DNA from: an uncultured Porphyromonadaceae bacterium
Lineage (GTDB): Bacteria; Bacteroidota; Bacteroidia; Bacteroidales; Muribaculaceae
Length of the DNA: 8,560 nt
Direction of reading: 5' to 3'
NCBI GenBank assembly: GCA_902494595.1
Contig: CABUTY010000038.1
Coordinates: forward strand, 1 to 8,560
The notes below the pieces were generated by a model. It did not search any database, had not been told where the DNA came from, and saw only the letters and a program-made list of their open reading frames with translations. The position numbers and the translations under genes were made by a program. The stretch's first letter is position 1; every line of letters starts with the position of its first letter. This document shows positions 1 to 6,353 of the stretch, piece by piece.

Positions 1-318
1 GCCGGCCGACTCATCGCGGAAGTCCTGGGCGAGGTCGATGACCCGGAGATTGGCGGGACGCTCGTGTTCCTCCCAGAAGAGGCTGCTTTTCCCATGACCC
101 GAGCACATGAACACCACATCGAGATCCGAGAGGTCGAGGGTGTCGGTGAACGTGAGGTCGGTTACTCCTATGAGCCCCTGATGCACTTCCGAAAGCAGAT
201 TGCCCGCATTGCTTTCCGAGGCCACGCCGCAAAGCTCTACTTCCGGGTGGTTCAGGAGTATGCGTATCAGTTCGCCGGCCGTGTAGCCGGCGCCCCCTGT
301 AATACCAGTCTTTATCAT
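1..318 (-). CDS. argC: N-acetyl-gamma-glutamyl-phosphate reductase, N-terminal part (3' end outside window)
   Basis: ArgC makes the NADPH-dependent reduction of N-acyl-glutamyl phosphate to the semialdehyde, the third step from glutamate to ornithine, in the cytoplasm. The 106 visible residues begin MIKTGITGGAGYTAGELIRI, the dinucleotide-binding GxxGxxG-type turn of this family. They continue through HPEVEL, VDVVFMCSGHG-like (DLDVVFMCSGHGKS, residues 66-79) and VIDLAQDFR (93-101), all typical of ArgC. The catalytic Cys region lies beyond the left edge, so roughly two thirds of the protein is missing from the window. The ATG overlaps the argG stop (ATGA), which fixes the start and implies translational coupling. 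In Bacteroidetes the substrate may be the N-succinyl rather than the N-acetyl form, as shown for the Bacteroides transcarbamylase; the visible part does not decide this. Confidence 0.95.
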   Translation of the reverse strand, partial: MIKTGITGGAGYTAGELIRILLNHPEVELCGVASESNAGNLLSEVHQGLIGVTDLTFTDTLDLSDLDVVFMCSGHGKSSLFWEEHERPANLRVIDLAQDFRDESAG

Positions 319-1526
319 TTGCCGTTGCGTTTCTGTACGTTGTGGTAGATTTTTATCTGGTTGCCCAATATCTTGGTGAAGCCCTTGACATCGTCGGCGC
401 TCCATGCCTTGTTGACCTCGCCATATTCGCCGAAGTCGGTTTTCATAAGGTCAAACGGGGAATCAACGCCGACGAGGGTGTAACCCAACGGACGAAGGGT
501 AAGCTCAACGGTACCTGTCACGTTCTGCTGGCTGCTCTCCAGGAATTTCTCCATGTCGCGCATCACCGGCTCCAGATATTGAGCCTCATGCAGGAACATC
601 CCGTACCACGTGCCTATCTGGTCCTTCCAGTATTGTTGCCATTTGGTAAGCGTGTGTTTCTCAAGCATCTTGTGAGCGTTGATAATGAGAATGGGAGCTG
701 CGGCCTCAAAACCCACGCGGCCTTTGATGCCGATGATTGTGTCGCCTACGTGCATGTCGCGGCCTATGCCGAAGCGGGAACCTATGGCTTCTACCGCCTG
801 TATGGCTTCTACCGGATTGTCGTAGGTCACCCCGTTGACCTCTTTCAGCTCACCTTTGACGAAAGAGAGTTTCAGCGTTTCGGGTCCTTCGGCGGTTACC
901 TGACTCGGGTATGCGCTGTCGGGAAGAGTCTGCTCGCTGTGCAGCGTCTCCTTGCCGCCGATGCTCGTGCCCCATAGTCCCTGGTTGATAGAGTATTCCA
1001 TCTTCTTATAGTCGGCTTTTATGCCGTGCTTGCGGAGATAGTCTATCTCATATTCGCGGGTAAGGGTAAGGTCGCGGGTAGGGGTGATAATCTCTATCTC
1101 GGGGGCGAGAATCTGGAATGTGAGGTCGAATCTCACCTGGTCGTTGCCGGCGCCGGTAGAGCCGTGGGCCACGGCATCGGCACCTATCTTCTTGGCATAT
1201 TCTATGATGGCGATGGCCTGGAAGATGCGTTCCGACGATACGGAGATGGGATATGTGCCGTTGCGCAACACGTTGCCGGCAATCATGTAGCGAATAGACT
1301 TGTCGTAATATTCGCGGGTGATGTCGAGAGCGGCATGAGAAGCGGCGCCCATCTCTTCGGCGCGGGCTGCTATGCGCTCAAGGTCGGCGGCGCTGAATCC
1401 GCCTGTGTTGGCTATAGCTGTATGTACCTCATAACCAAGATCCTCACTGAGGTATTTTACCGCGAAGGATGTGTCAAGACCGCCGCTGAACGCCAGCAGC
1501 ACTTTCTTTTTCTTATTGTTGTCCAT
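315..1526 (-). CDS. argG: argininosuccinate synthase
   Basis: ArgG joins citrulline and aspartate with ATP to give argininosuccinate, the next-to-last step of arginine synthesis, in the cytoplasm. The protein is 403 residues, a normal family length. It shows the N-type ATP pyrophosphatase P-loop SGGLDTS at residues 14-20, the AHGSTGAGNDQVRF segment at 120-133 that contacts ATP and substrates, and SINQGLWG at 179-186. The start is an ATG preceded by A-rich sequence, followed by four lysines and the first beta strand (VLLAF). It lies 9 bases after the GNAT gene stop and overlaps argC by 4 bases, so the three genes form one operon. The order GNAT-argG-argC resembles the arginine operon I recall from Bacteroides. 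No frameshift or missing catalytic residue was seen. Confidence 0.97.
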   Translation of the reverse strand: MDNNKKKKVLLAFSGGLDTSFAVKYLSEDLGYEVHTAIANTGGFSAADLERIAARAEEMGAASHAALDITREYYDKSIRYMIAGNVLRNGTYPISVSSERIFQAIAIIEYAKKIGADAVAHGSTGAGNDQVRFDLTFQILAPEIEIITPTRDLTLTREYEIDYLRKHGIKADYKKMEYSINQGLWGTSIGGKETLHSEQTLPDSAYPSQVTAEGPETLKLSFVKGELKEVNGVTYDNPVEAIQAVEAIGSRFGIGRDMHVGDTIIGIKGRVGFEAAAPILIINAHKMLEKHTLTKWQQYWKDQIGTWYGMFLHEAQYLEPVMRDMEKFLESSQQNVTGTVELTLRPLGYTLVGVDSPFDLMKTDFGEYGEVNKAWSADDVKGFTKILGNQIKIYHNVQKRNGK

Positions 1527-1535
1527 TGTATCGTC

Positions 1536-2153
1536 TTATTTCAGGTGAAAGAGTTTTGCGAATCTGTTTTTCAACCAGGTGGTGTAGGGAGTCAGGGCGG
1601 ATGCTTTTTTGAGTTCGGCCTTAGGGTCGTAGAGCATGCCGTAGCAGAGACACATACGCTGGTTGTTTCTTTTAAGGATGTCGTAATTCACGCACCCCTC
1701 GCAACCTTTCCAGAACTCTTCGTCGGTAGTAAGCTCGGAGAAGGTCACCGGCTTGTAACCGAGGCGGGAGTTGAGCTTCATGACAGGTAGGGAAGTGGTG
1801 ATGGAGAAGATTTTGGCGTAGGGGAATCGTCGTCGGGCAAGTTCGAAAGTCTTGTTTTTGATACGTCCCGCGAGGCCGAGCCTGCGGTATTCAGGGTCTA
1901 CGATCAGACCCGATGTCGCCACGTAGTCACCGTGACCCCAGCTCTCTATGTAGCTGAAGCCTATCAGTTTGTCGCCATACATCGCCACTACCGCTTTCTC
2001 GCCGAGTATCTTGTCCTTGATGTACTCGGGGGAACGCCGGGCTATGCCCGTGCCACGCTGCAAGGCCGACTTGTAGATGAGGTCCACTATCTGATTGGCA
2101 TACTTCGTATGCTCCTCGGTCGCAAACATCACCGTTACCTGGTCGTTGTTCAT
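1536..2153 (-). CDS. GNAT-family N-acyltransferase of the arginine operon, with CxxC...CxC tail
   Basis: A 205-residue GNAT acyltransferase. The acyl-CoA pyrophosphate loop is visible as RRLGLAG at residues 90-96 (R-x-x-G-x-A form), preceded by the beta-4 strand SGLIVDPEY. A later strand and helix give SITTSLPVMKLNSRLGYKPV (117-136), the usual GNAT ending. After the core comes an extra segment with four cysteines, C151-x2-C154 and C168-x-C170, which could bind zinc. Its place as first gene of an arginine operon suggests that it acylates glutamate (acetyl- or succinyl-glutamate synthase, replacing classical ArgA/ArgJ). That function is inferred from context and from similar Bacteroides operons, not from sequence alone. 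The ATG at 2153 follows an A-rich stretch and lacks a clear Shine-Dalgarno, as is normal in Bacteroidetes. The argG start is 9 bases downstream of its stop. Confidence 0.85.
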   Translation of the reverse strand: MNNDQVTVMFATEEHTKYANQIVDLIYKSALQRGTGIARRSPEYIKDKILGEKAVVAMYGDKLIGFSYIESWGHGDYVATSGLIVDPEYRRLGLAGRIKNKTFELARRRFPYAKIFSITTSLPVMKLNSRLGYKPVTFSELTTDEEFWKGCEGCVNYDILKRNNQRMCLCYGMLYDPKAELKKASALTPYTTWLKNRFAKLFHLK

Positions 2154-2229
2154 TCTTTAGGGTTTGATTATTTTGACTGCCGCAGGTGGCTTCCCGGCGC
2201 GTCCGCCGTTGCCTTCCCTGCAGGCTCAT
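2154..2229 (-). other. possible Arg-rich upstream ORF (part before the GNAT start)
   Basis: An ATG at 2229-2227 opens a frame reading MSLQGRQRRTRRE, with five arginines in the first 12 residues (codons AGG, CGG, CGG, CGC, CGG). A TTG at 2241 in the same frame would add MRKE. The frame differs from that of the GNAT gene and has no stop until 1927, so it would run about 225 bases into the GNAT gene. An Arg-rich start just before an arginine operon is what a leader peptide would show, but classical leaders stop before the structural gene. The bias could also come simply from the GC-rich hairpin sequence. Confidence 0.2.
2182..2221 (-). promoter_or_regulatory. GC-rich imperfect hairpin in the arginine operon leader
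   Basis: On the minus strand three stacked arms can pair: GCAGG (2217-2221) with CCTGC (2182-2186), GGC (2211-2213) with GCC (2188-2190), and GGCG (2204-2207) with CGCC (2196-2199) around a GACG loop. Small internal loops separate the arms. The hairpin ends 28 bases before the GNAT ATG and covers the Arg codons of the possible upstream ORF. No T-run follows, so it is not an intrinsic terminator. A translational control element is possible. Confidence 0.35.
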
Positions 2230-2287
2230 TTCTTTTCTCAAAGGCCGGGTATCTCAAAGTACGGGTAAACTTTGCCTTTTTCAAACG

Positions 2288-2295
2288 CAAAATTA
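2288..2295 (-). promoter_or_regulatory. candidate -7 element of arginine operon promoter (TAATTTTG)
   Basis: The minus strand reads TAATTTTG, an exact match to the Bacteroidetes -7 consensus TAnnTTTG recognised by the primary sigma factor. A TTTAC word about 18 bases upstream sits near the -33 position but matches TTTG only partly. Transcription would begin near 2282, giving a leader of roughly 130 bases before the GNAT ATG, long enough to hold the hairpin and the possible upstream ORF. Confidence 0.55.
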
Positions 2296-2296
2296 A

Positions 2297-2311
2297 TGAA
2301 TTTTACTGAAT
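2297..2311. promoter_or_regulatory. paired TGAAT words beside the promoter (weak ARG-box-like)
   Basis: The plus strand reads TGAATTTTACTGAAT, two TGAAT words 10 bases apart, directly upstream of the -7 element on the operon side. ArgR boxes in other bacteria combine TGAAT and ATTCA in an AT-rich context. Here the words are direct rather than inverted, so the resemblance is weak. The position, inside the promoter, would suit a repressor. Confidence 0.2.
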
Positions 2312-2337
2312 TGTAAACGGTTATGGCCATTTTTTTA

Positions 2338-2377
2338 TTCTCAGACAATTATTTTCTCAGTACAAACATTTTCTCAG
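2338..2377. repeat. three spaced TTCTCAG (CTGAGAA) repeats
   Basis: TTCTCAG occurs at 2338-2344, 2354-2360 and 2371-2377, so the copies start 16 and 17 bases apart. The last two share the longer word TTTTCTCAGTA. They lie about 40 to 90 bases upstream of the candidate promoter of the arginine operon and outside any gene. Their role is unknown; a binding site array for a regulator is one possibility. Confidence 0.45.
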
Positions 2378-2401
2378 TATTTCCCATCATGCTGAAATGA
2401 T

Positions 2402-2415
2402 TCCCTGCGCAGGGA
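2402..2415. repeat. perfect 14-bp palindrome TCCCTGCGCAGGGA
   Basis: The sequence reads the same on both strands with no spacer. It sits between the terminator of the propeller gene and the CTGAGAA repeats, in otherwise AT-rich DNA. It could be an operator or part of the terminator region. No function is assigned. Confidence 0.4.
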
Positions 2416-2419
2416 TAAC

Positions 2420-2453
2420 AAAAAAACGACAGCTTGATATACAGGGGCTGTCG
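2420..2453 (-). terminator. intrinsic terminator downstream of the propeller gene
   Basis: On the minus strand CGACAGC (2447-2453) pairs perfectly with GCTGTCG (2427-2433) across a 13-base loop and is followed at once by seven T (2420-2426). It lies about 100 bases after the stop of the propeller gene. It should end that transcript and insulate the arginine operon from it. A weaker hairpin, ACACT-TTGC-AGTGT at 2461-2474, precedes it. Confidence 0.85.
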
Positions 2454-2551
2454 AGATTCAACACTGCAAAGTGTCGTACTTTTTTTCTTAACAACAAAAC
2501 ATTCTTCGAAAATATGGTCTCAGTAATCCGATGAAATATGCGAAGAAGGGA

Positions 2552-3607
2552 TTAAGGAACGCGCTCTAAATACTTTTTCCCGTTTCTAATGATGATTTGA
2601 TTTCTGGGAGCATCCTTGAGCTTGAGCCCTCTGAGGTCGTAGATATCGCCGGCATTAAGTTCGGAATCGTGTATTGGGGATGAAACGCCGGAAGTTACAG
2701 GCGTGAATTCCCCATTATCGAATTTTACAAGGCCTCCATGATAGAAAACTATCCATATGACATTGTCTTTGTCTGTAAACATGTCTGTTATGCAGTCTTC
2801 TTCATAGCTGTTGTCCCATTTGTAATCCTTGAATTCCGTTCCGTTGTACCGAAAAATCTTATTTCTCATCCCGAACCAGATGCCGTCTTCATTTTGAGTG
2901 ATGGCGGTGATTCCGGGGTAATCGATACTGAAAGGGGTTTCAATATATTCAATTTTCCCATCGGCATATTTTTGTAATCCGTATTCGGTGGCAAGAATGA
3001 GAGAACCGTCATCCAGCTCGATTATGCCGTTGATATCTGCATTAGCCTCACGTACAAAATAGATGCCGGTGGCATCGACATATCCCAAATTGTCTTTGGA
3101 AGAAGAGCCGATAGCTCCGAACCACATCCGTTGGCACTTTTCTGACCATGTCAAAGATCCAAAACGATATTCTGCAAGAAAGGAATTTGGCATATCATAT
3201 TTTTCCCATCCGGTCGCCGTTTGATGAATCAAATTTCCTGATCCACCCACCCATAGGCCATTGTGAACGGTTAAGGAAGATATGTTTTGCGGAGGGGTTA
3301 CACCATTGAATTGGATAGGTGAAAAAACCACTCCGTCAAACATGGCTACTTCTTCTTCTCTTTTGCCCCCTCCCACAACAATCTCACCTGTTCCGGAAAA
3401 CGTTAAGGCAGTAAGATTTGTAAACGTGGGAGGGGTAAAGGTCTTTGTTCCCCCTGAAAATTTATCGTACCGAACAAGGCCATTGCTTGTTGTTATCCAG
3501 ACATAATTTTCATCGGTGATTCCCTTTAGGTACGTCATCATGTCTGAAGCGGTTGCAGATATGACTGCGACCAATGACAGCAATATTGCCAATACTTTTT
3601 CCATCAT
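2552..3607 (-). CDS. secreted Reg_prop-type beta-propeller protein with short sorting-type tail
   Basis: A 351-residue secreted protein. Residues 1-20 form a signal peptide (MMEKVLAILLSLVAVISATA, AxA-type cleavage before Ser21). The rest carries about seven degenerate repeats near residues 29-60, 65-100, 109-140, 149-186, 193-225, 232-264 and 272-304. They follow the pattern ...D..G.IWF(G)...G..(R/K)Y..., for example EDGIWFGMRNKIFRYNG (240-256) and DNVIWIVFYHGGLVKFDNG (281-299). This is the two-component-regulator propeller repeat seen in sensor domains of Bacteroides hybrid kinases, but no membrane segment, kinase or DNA-binding domain follows. The C-terminus (320-351) reads DIYDLRGLKL...IIIRNGKKYL, the YDLxGR...NGKK tail common on exported proteins of gut Bacteroidales. 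The gene starts 69 bases after the stop of the large secreted gene, with no terminator between them, so they may be cotranscribed. Ligand and role are unknown. Confidence 0.85.
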   Translation of the reverse strand: MMEKVLAILLSLVAVISATASDMMTYLKGITDENYVWITTSNGLVRYDKFSGGTKTFTPPTFTNLTALTFSGTGEIVVGGGKREEEVAMFDGVVFSPIQFNGVTPPQNISSLTVHNGLWVGGSGNLIHQTATGWEKYDMPNSFLAEYRFGSLTWSEKCQRMWFGAIGSSSKDNLGYVDATGIYFVREANADINGIIELDDGSLILATEYGLQKYADGKIEYIETPFSIDYPGITAITQNEDGIWFGMRNKIFRYNGTEFKDYKWDNSYEEDCITDMFTDKDNVIWIVFYHGGLVKFDNGEFTPVTSGVSSPIHDSELNAGDIYDLRGLKLKDAPRNQIIIRNGKKYLERVP

Positions 3608-3676
3608 ATAGAGTAGTTTTTAGTTTTGTATTTAATGAATAACATAGACCTGTGAATGCTTTATTGAACAATTTGT

Positions 3677-6103
3677 CTAAAGCATTATTTTCTTTACAAA
3701 GATATTGCCGTTGATGCTTATCCTGACAATGCCCAGCTTTCTTTTTGGAATGATTATGGTAGAATCGTAATTGCCACCGGGCATATTCTGATTGTGGATT
3801 ATTGTCCTGACAAACTCTCCCTTATAATCCAGTAGGTCGACATTCAGATTGGAGACTTCCGGCAATGACAGGGATAAGGATACGCTTTCACCCATAGGCC
3901 GGATTCCAATCATGTTTTCAATCCTGTCGCTTTCTGGGCAGTCTGATTCTTCGGTGGAGAATTTCGGTTGGGGAGATGAGGGAATCCACTGACAGAGCAG
4001 TCGTTTGAGATTCGACAGAGGGGTGCGGATAATCTGTCGCCCCTTATCGTCATACATTTCATTTCCGTTGGCCCTGATTATGCTTTGGAGACTCATGCGG
4101 CCTGACTCAACCGGAGCAACATACAAATCCTCGAAGAGAGGGATTGCGCTTGTGATACCGCGATTTAGCTTTTCGTATACCAGATACTTTGTTGCATCGT
4201 GATTTCGACAGAATATCATCAGATTTTCATAAGCTCTACCCTCCTGTTTTATCAATTCCGGATTGCTGTGGAATGTATTGTTCCATACCTTTTCCCACGC
4301 AGAGAATAGCTCATTGAATTTCGTAGTGACATCAGCGGCAATGTCTGAAATACGGTCGGCCAGAAATGATTCCTGAGAGTCCGACAGAACCACATTGTCC
4401 ATGACGGCTTTATTCTCGGCCAAAGCCATATCCAGAGTTATTGGATTTTTGGGAGAGTCGTCGCTAAGCCTATAATGATAAAGCACTTTGCCGTAAAGGT
4501 CTCCTTCCAATGCATAACGTGGATGAAGGATTCTCTCGTTTGGCCCAAGCTTGCTCTCCCAGTCATATCCATGATGGTTCCCATCTGAATGATGCTTTAT
4601 GGACGCGTGGTAGAATTTTACTGTGGCTGAAAGCCCTGAGAATGTTTGTTTTCCCCATAAATCAATGACACTGTTCTCTTCTGTTGCTCCTGATCTCGTA
4701 TATTTTGCGCAGCCAGGGTATCTTTCCGAGGCATAGAACTTATCAAAAGCTCGCAATGGATCTTCAGAAGAGCCATATTCTTTTGAATTGGGAGGCCACT
4801 CTCGTGAATGTGTAATTCCACCTGTCCAACTGATACAATTATAGGCAGCGTCACAAGGTGCCGATATCATGGCATCATCCTTCTTTAGATTCCTATAAAG
4901 ATTAAGAGAATCGACAGGATAGTTTTCGCAGCCGACATACAGTTCGCAGCTGCCGGTGGGATTGAACGAGCTGTAGGAAAGAACCACGATTCGGGAGATA
5001 TTCGCTGTAGGAGATGACGAGCATCTGATTCGGGCATTCCTTCCCCAATCAAAGTCTCCTTCTCCAGTATAATCATCATTATAGGCCCAAACAGACCCTT
5101 TTATGTCACTCCCCTTGTTTATGCTCATAAACGGGTCGCCATTGCAATTGGCTGTGAATACATTGTATTCATCCGTTGAGAACATGAATTTTGACCGCAC
5201 TCCCATCGAACACATCGGCACATCCTCATAAAATATTGAGTCGTTTACATTAAGATTGCACAGACCCGTGCTTCCATTCCTGTATGTTCTTACCCGCACA
5301 AAATACGTTCCGGTATGAGGAATGCTCTTTAATGTGCAGTCGATTTTGCCGTTTGTGGAGATTCTGGTCCATGAATAAGGGTCGGGGGAATCCGTGCTGA
5401 ATATCTCGAGGAAATGCCGCTGTTGTTCCCGAGCCTCTGAAACGCAGTGGAATGACTGACCTTTTTTCAGATACACGGTGGTGTGGAAAGAATATCCGAA
5501 CCAGGGAATCTCAAAGTATCTGAATGAATATGGTACCTGATTCTCTGACGGGTCAATGACGGCGCCTGTCAGGGAATCTGTCTCGGCGGGTGACGTGCCT
5601 CCTATTTTTTCAGGGCGTCTGGATAAGCTTTCCCTGATGTTGCTGACATATTCGTCGTATGCCGTAGTTATCGGGACTTTGTTTTTGCCAATTGCCGGGT
5701 TTTCCACTCTGATAAATTCAATGGCCGGCATTTGAGGCAGATCGGATGCGATGGCTATTATATTGGCGCCAGTCTTGAGAGGCATAGAGGGAAGGGTGAG
5801 GAAAGACCATCCGGCTTTCTCCGAAGTAACGATGTTACACGGACCATTGTTGATGGATATGCTATATCTCTGCAGGCTTCTGTCATTCTTCATTGCGGAA
5901 CACTGCCATAGTACAATGTCATAGTTTCCGGCTATGTCTGCATTGACTTTGTAAATAAGCCTGCCTCCGTATTCATTGACATTCTTGGTCACGAGGAAGG
6001 GATTTGAATCTTTGGCCGACTGTGTTTCAGTTGCACATAGACCACTATTCACAAAACAGATTGTGAATAGAGCCACAAGCGATATGGAAATTCTCGTTAG
6101 CAT
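3677..6103 (-). CDS. large secreted modular protein with DUF7689-like domain and T9SS-like tail
   Basis: An 808-residue exported protein of unknown function. I start it at the ATG at 6103, because MLTRISISLVALFTICFVNSGLCA then forms a clean signal peptide; an in-frame TTG at 6139 would add 12 residues ahead of it. Domains in order: a beta-sandwich at about 34-135; two PPC-like beta repeats at about 200-290 and 305-395; a central domain at about 415-545 with NCISW (422-426), HAS (499-501), WESKLG (515-520) and ILHP (525-528); a helical region at about 550-700; and a C-terminal beta domain at about 733-808 ending GIVRISINGNIFVKKIML, like T9SS type A sorting tails. The central pattern resembles the uncharacterised DUF7689 family (from memory). 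C423, H499 and H527 follow the Cys-His-His order of NlpC/P60-type peptidases, so a cysteine hydrolase is a guess. About 16 cysteines lie outside the signal peptide. The propeller gene follows 69 bases downstream. Confidence 0.8.
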   Translation of the reverse strand: MLTRISISLVALFTICFVNSGLCATETQSAKDSNPFLVTKNVNEYGGRLIYKVNADIAGNYDIVLWQCSAMKNDRSLQRYSISINNGPCNIVTSEKAGWSFLTLPSMPLKTGANIIAIASDLPQMPAIEFIRVENPAIGKNKVPITTAYDEYVSNIRESLSRRPEKIGGTSPAETDSLTGAVIDPSENQVPYSFRYFEIPWFGYSFHTTVYLKKGQSFHCVSEAREQQRHFLEIFSTDSPDPYSWTRISTNGKIDCTLKSIPHTGTYFVRVRTYRNGSTGLCNLNVNDSIFYEDVPMCSMGVRSKFMFSTDEYNVFTANCNGDPFMSINKGSDIKGSVWAYNDDYTGEGDFDWGRNARIRCSSSPTANISRIVVLSYSSFNPTGSCELYVGCENYPVDSLNLYRNLKKDDAMISAPCDAAYNCISWTGGITHSREWPPNSKEYGSSEDPLRAFDKFYASERYPGCAKYTRSGATEENSVIDLWGKQTFSGLSATVKFYHASIKHHSDGNHHGYDWESKLGPNERILHPRYALEGDLYGKVLYHYRLSDDSPKNPITLDMALAENKAVMDNVVLSDSQESFLADRISDIAADVTTKFNELFSAWEKVWNNTFHSNPELIKQEGRAYENLMIFCRNHDATKYLVYEKLNRGITSAIPLFEDLYVAPVESGRMSLQSIIRANGNEMYDDKGRQIIRTPLSNLKRLLCQWIPSSPQPKFSTEESDCPESDRIENMIGIRPMGESVSLSLSLPEVSNLNVDLLDYKGEFVRTIIHNQNMPGGNYDSTIIIPKRKLGIVRISINGNIFVKKIML

Positions 6104-6193
6104 AATGAAGCTGTGTTGGTTTAAGATTAGTTCAGTCAACTGTAATAATATAACGTTTTCATGTGATTATTTATTTTGAAATTTTAAATAAAT

Positions 6194-6209
6194 TTTATTA
6201 TCTAATAAA
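6194..6209. repeat. AT-only interrupted palindrome upstream of the large secreted gene
   Basis: TTTATTA and TAATAAA are perfect inverted copies separated by two bases, about 90-106 bases before the ATG at 6103. It could be an operator, but in DNA this AT-rich such palindromes are common by chance. The rest of the 250-base gap between cbiO and the secreted gene (6104-6353) is very AT-rich, with no gene and no recognisable terminator after cbiO. Confidence 0.25.
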
Positions 6210-6309
6210 GTGTCAATTATGCCTAATTATTATGCACTCCCTTTGTAGATTGGTAATTGGGAATCTTGGAATGTGGGTTAAATAAATACAGTATGGATTA
6301 AATCAGTCT

Positions 6310-6317
6310 CAAATATA
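6310..6317 (-). promoter_or_regulatory. candidate -7 element TATATTTG for the large secreted gene
   Basis: The minus strand reads TATATTTG, an exact TAnnTTTG match, just past the cbiO stop. The nearest upstream TTTTG ends only 13 bases before it, closer than the usual 19-20, so the -33 match is poor. Transcription from here would leave a leader of about 200 bases. If real, it separates the secreted-protein genes from the transporter operon. Confidence 0.3.
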
Positions 6318-6353
6318 CCAATCCTTCAATCAAAATATATAAAGAAATGTATT

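Larger units (their letters stand above)
2154..2551. other. 398-base gap between propeller gene and arginine operon
   Basis: This stretch holds no convincing gene on either strand. Reading on the minus strand it contains, in order, a small hairpin (2461-2474), the terminator of the propeller gene (2420-2453), a 14-bp palindrome (2402-2415), three CTGAGAA repeats (2338-2377), a promoter-like TAATTTTG (2288-2295) with paired TGAAT words beside it, and a leader with a GC-rich hairpin before the GNAT start. I found no remnant of an argR gene here. Confidence 0.7.

Noticed and set aside
342..1790. Long plus-strand open frames (342-977 and 1026-1790)
   Set aside because: They lie opposite argG and the GNAT gene, whose products are clearly recognised, and their translations look like antisense shadows with no family pattern.
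2461..2486. Plus-strand hairpin ACACT...AGTGT followed by a T-run
   Set aside because: The stem is only 5 bp, and no plus-strand gene exists upstream to need a terminator.
6104..6139. TTG start giving 12 more residues on the large secreted protein
   Set aside because: It would put polar residues before a complete signal peptide; the ATG at 6103 starts the signal peptide directly.
6104..6353. Riboswitch in the gap before the secreted gene
   Set aside because: The gap is AT-rich with only short AT palindromes, and no conserved riboswitch core was recognised. A cobalamin riboswitch would lie upstream of cbiM, outside the window.
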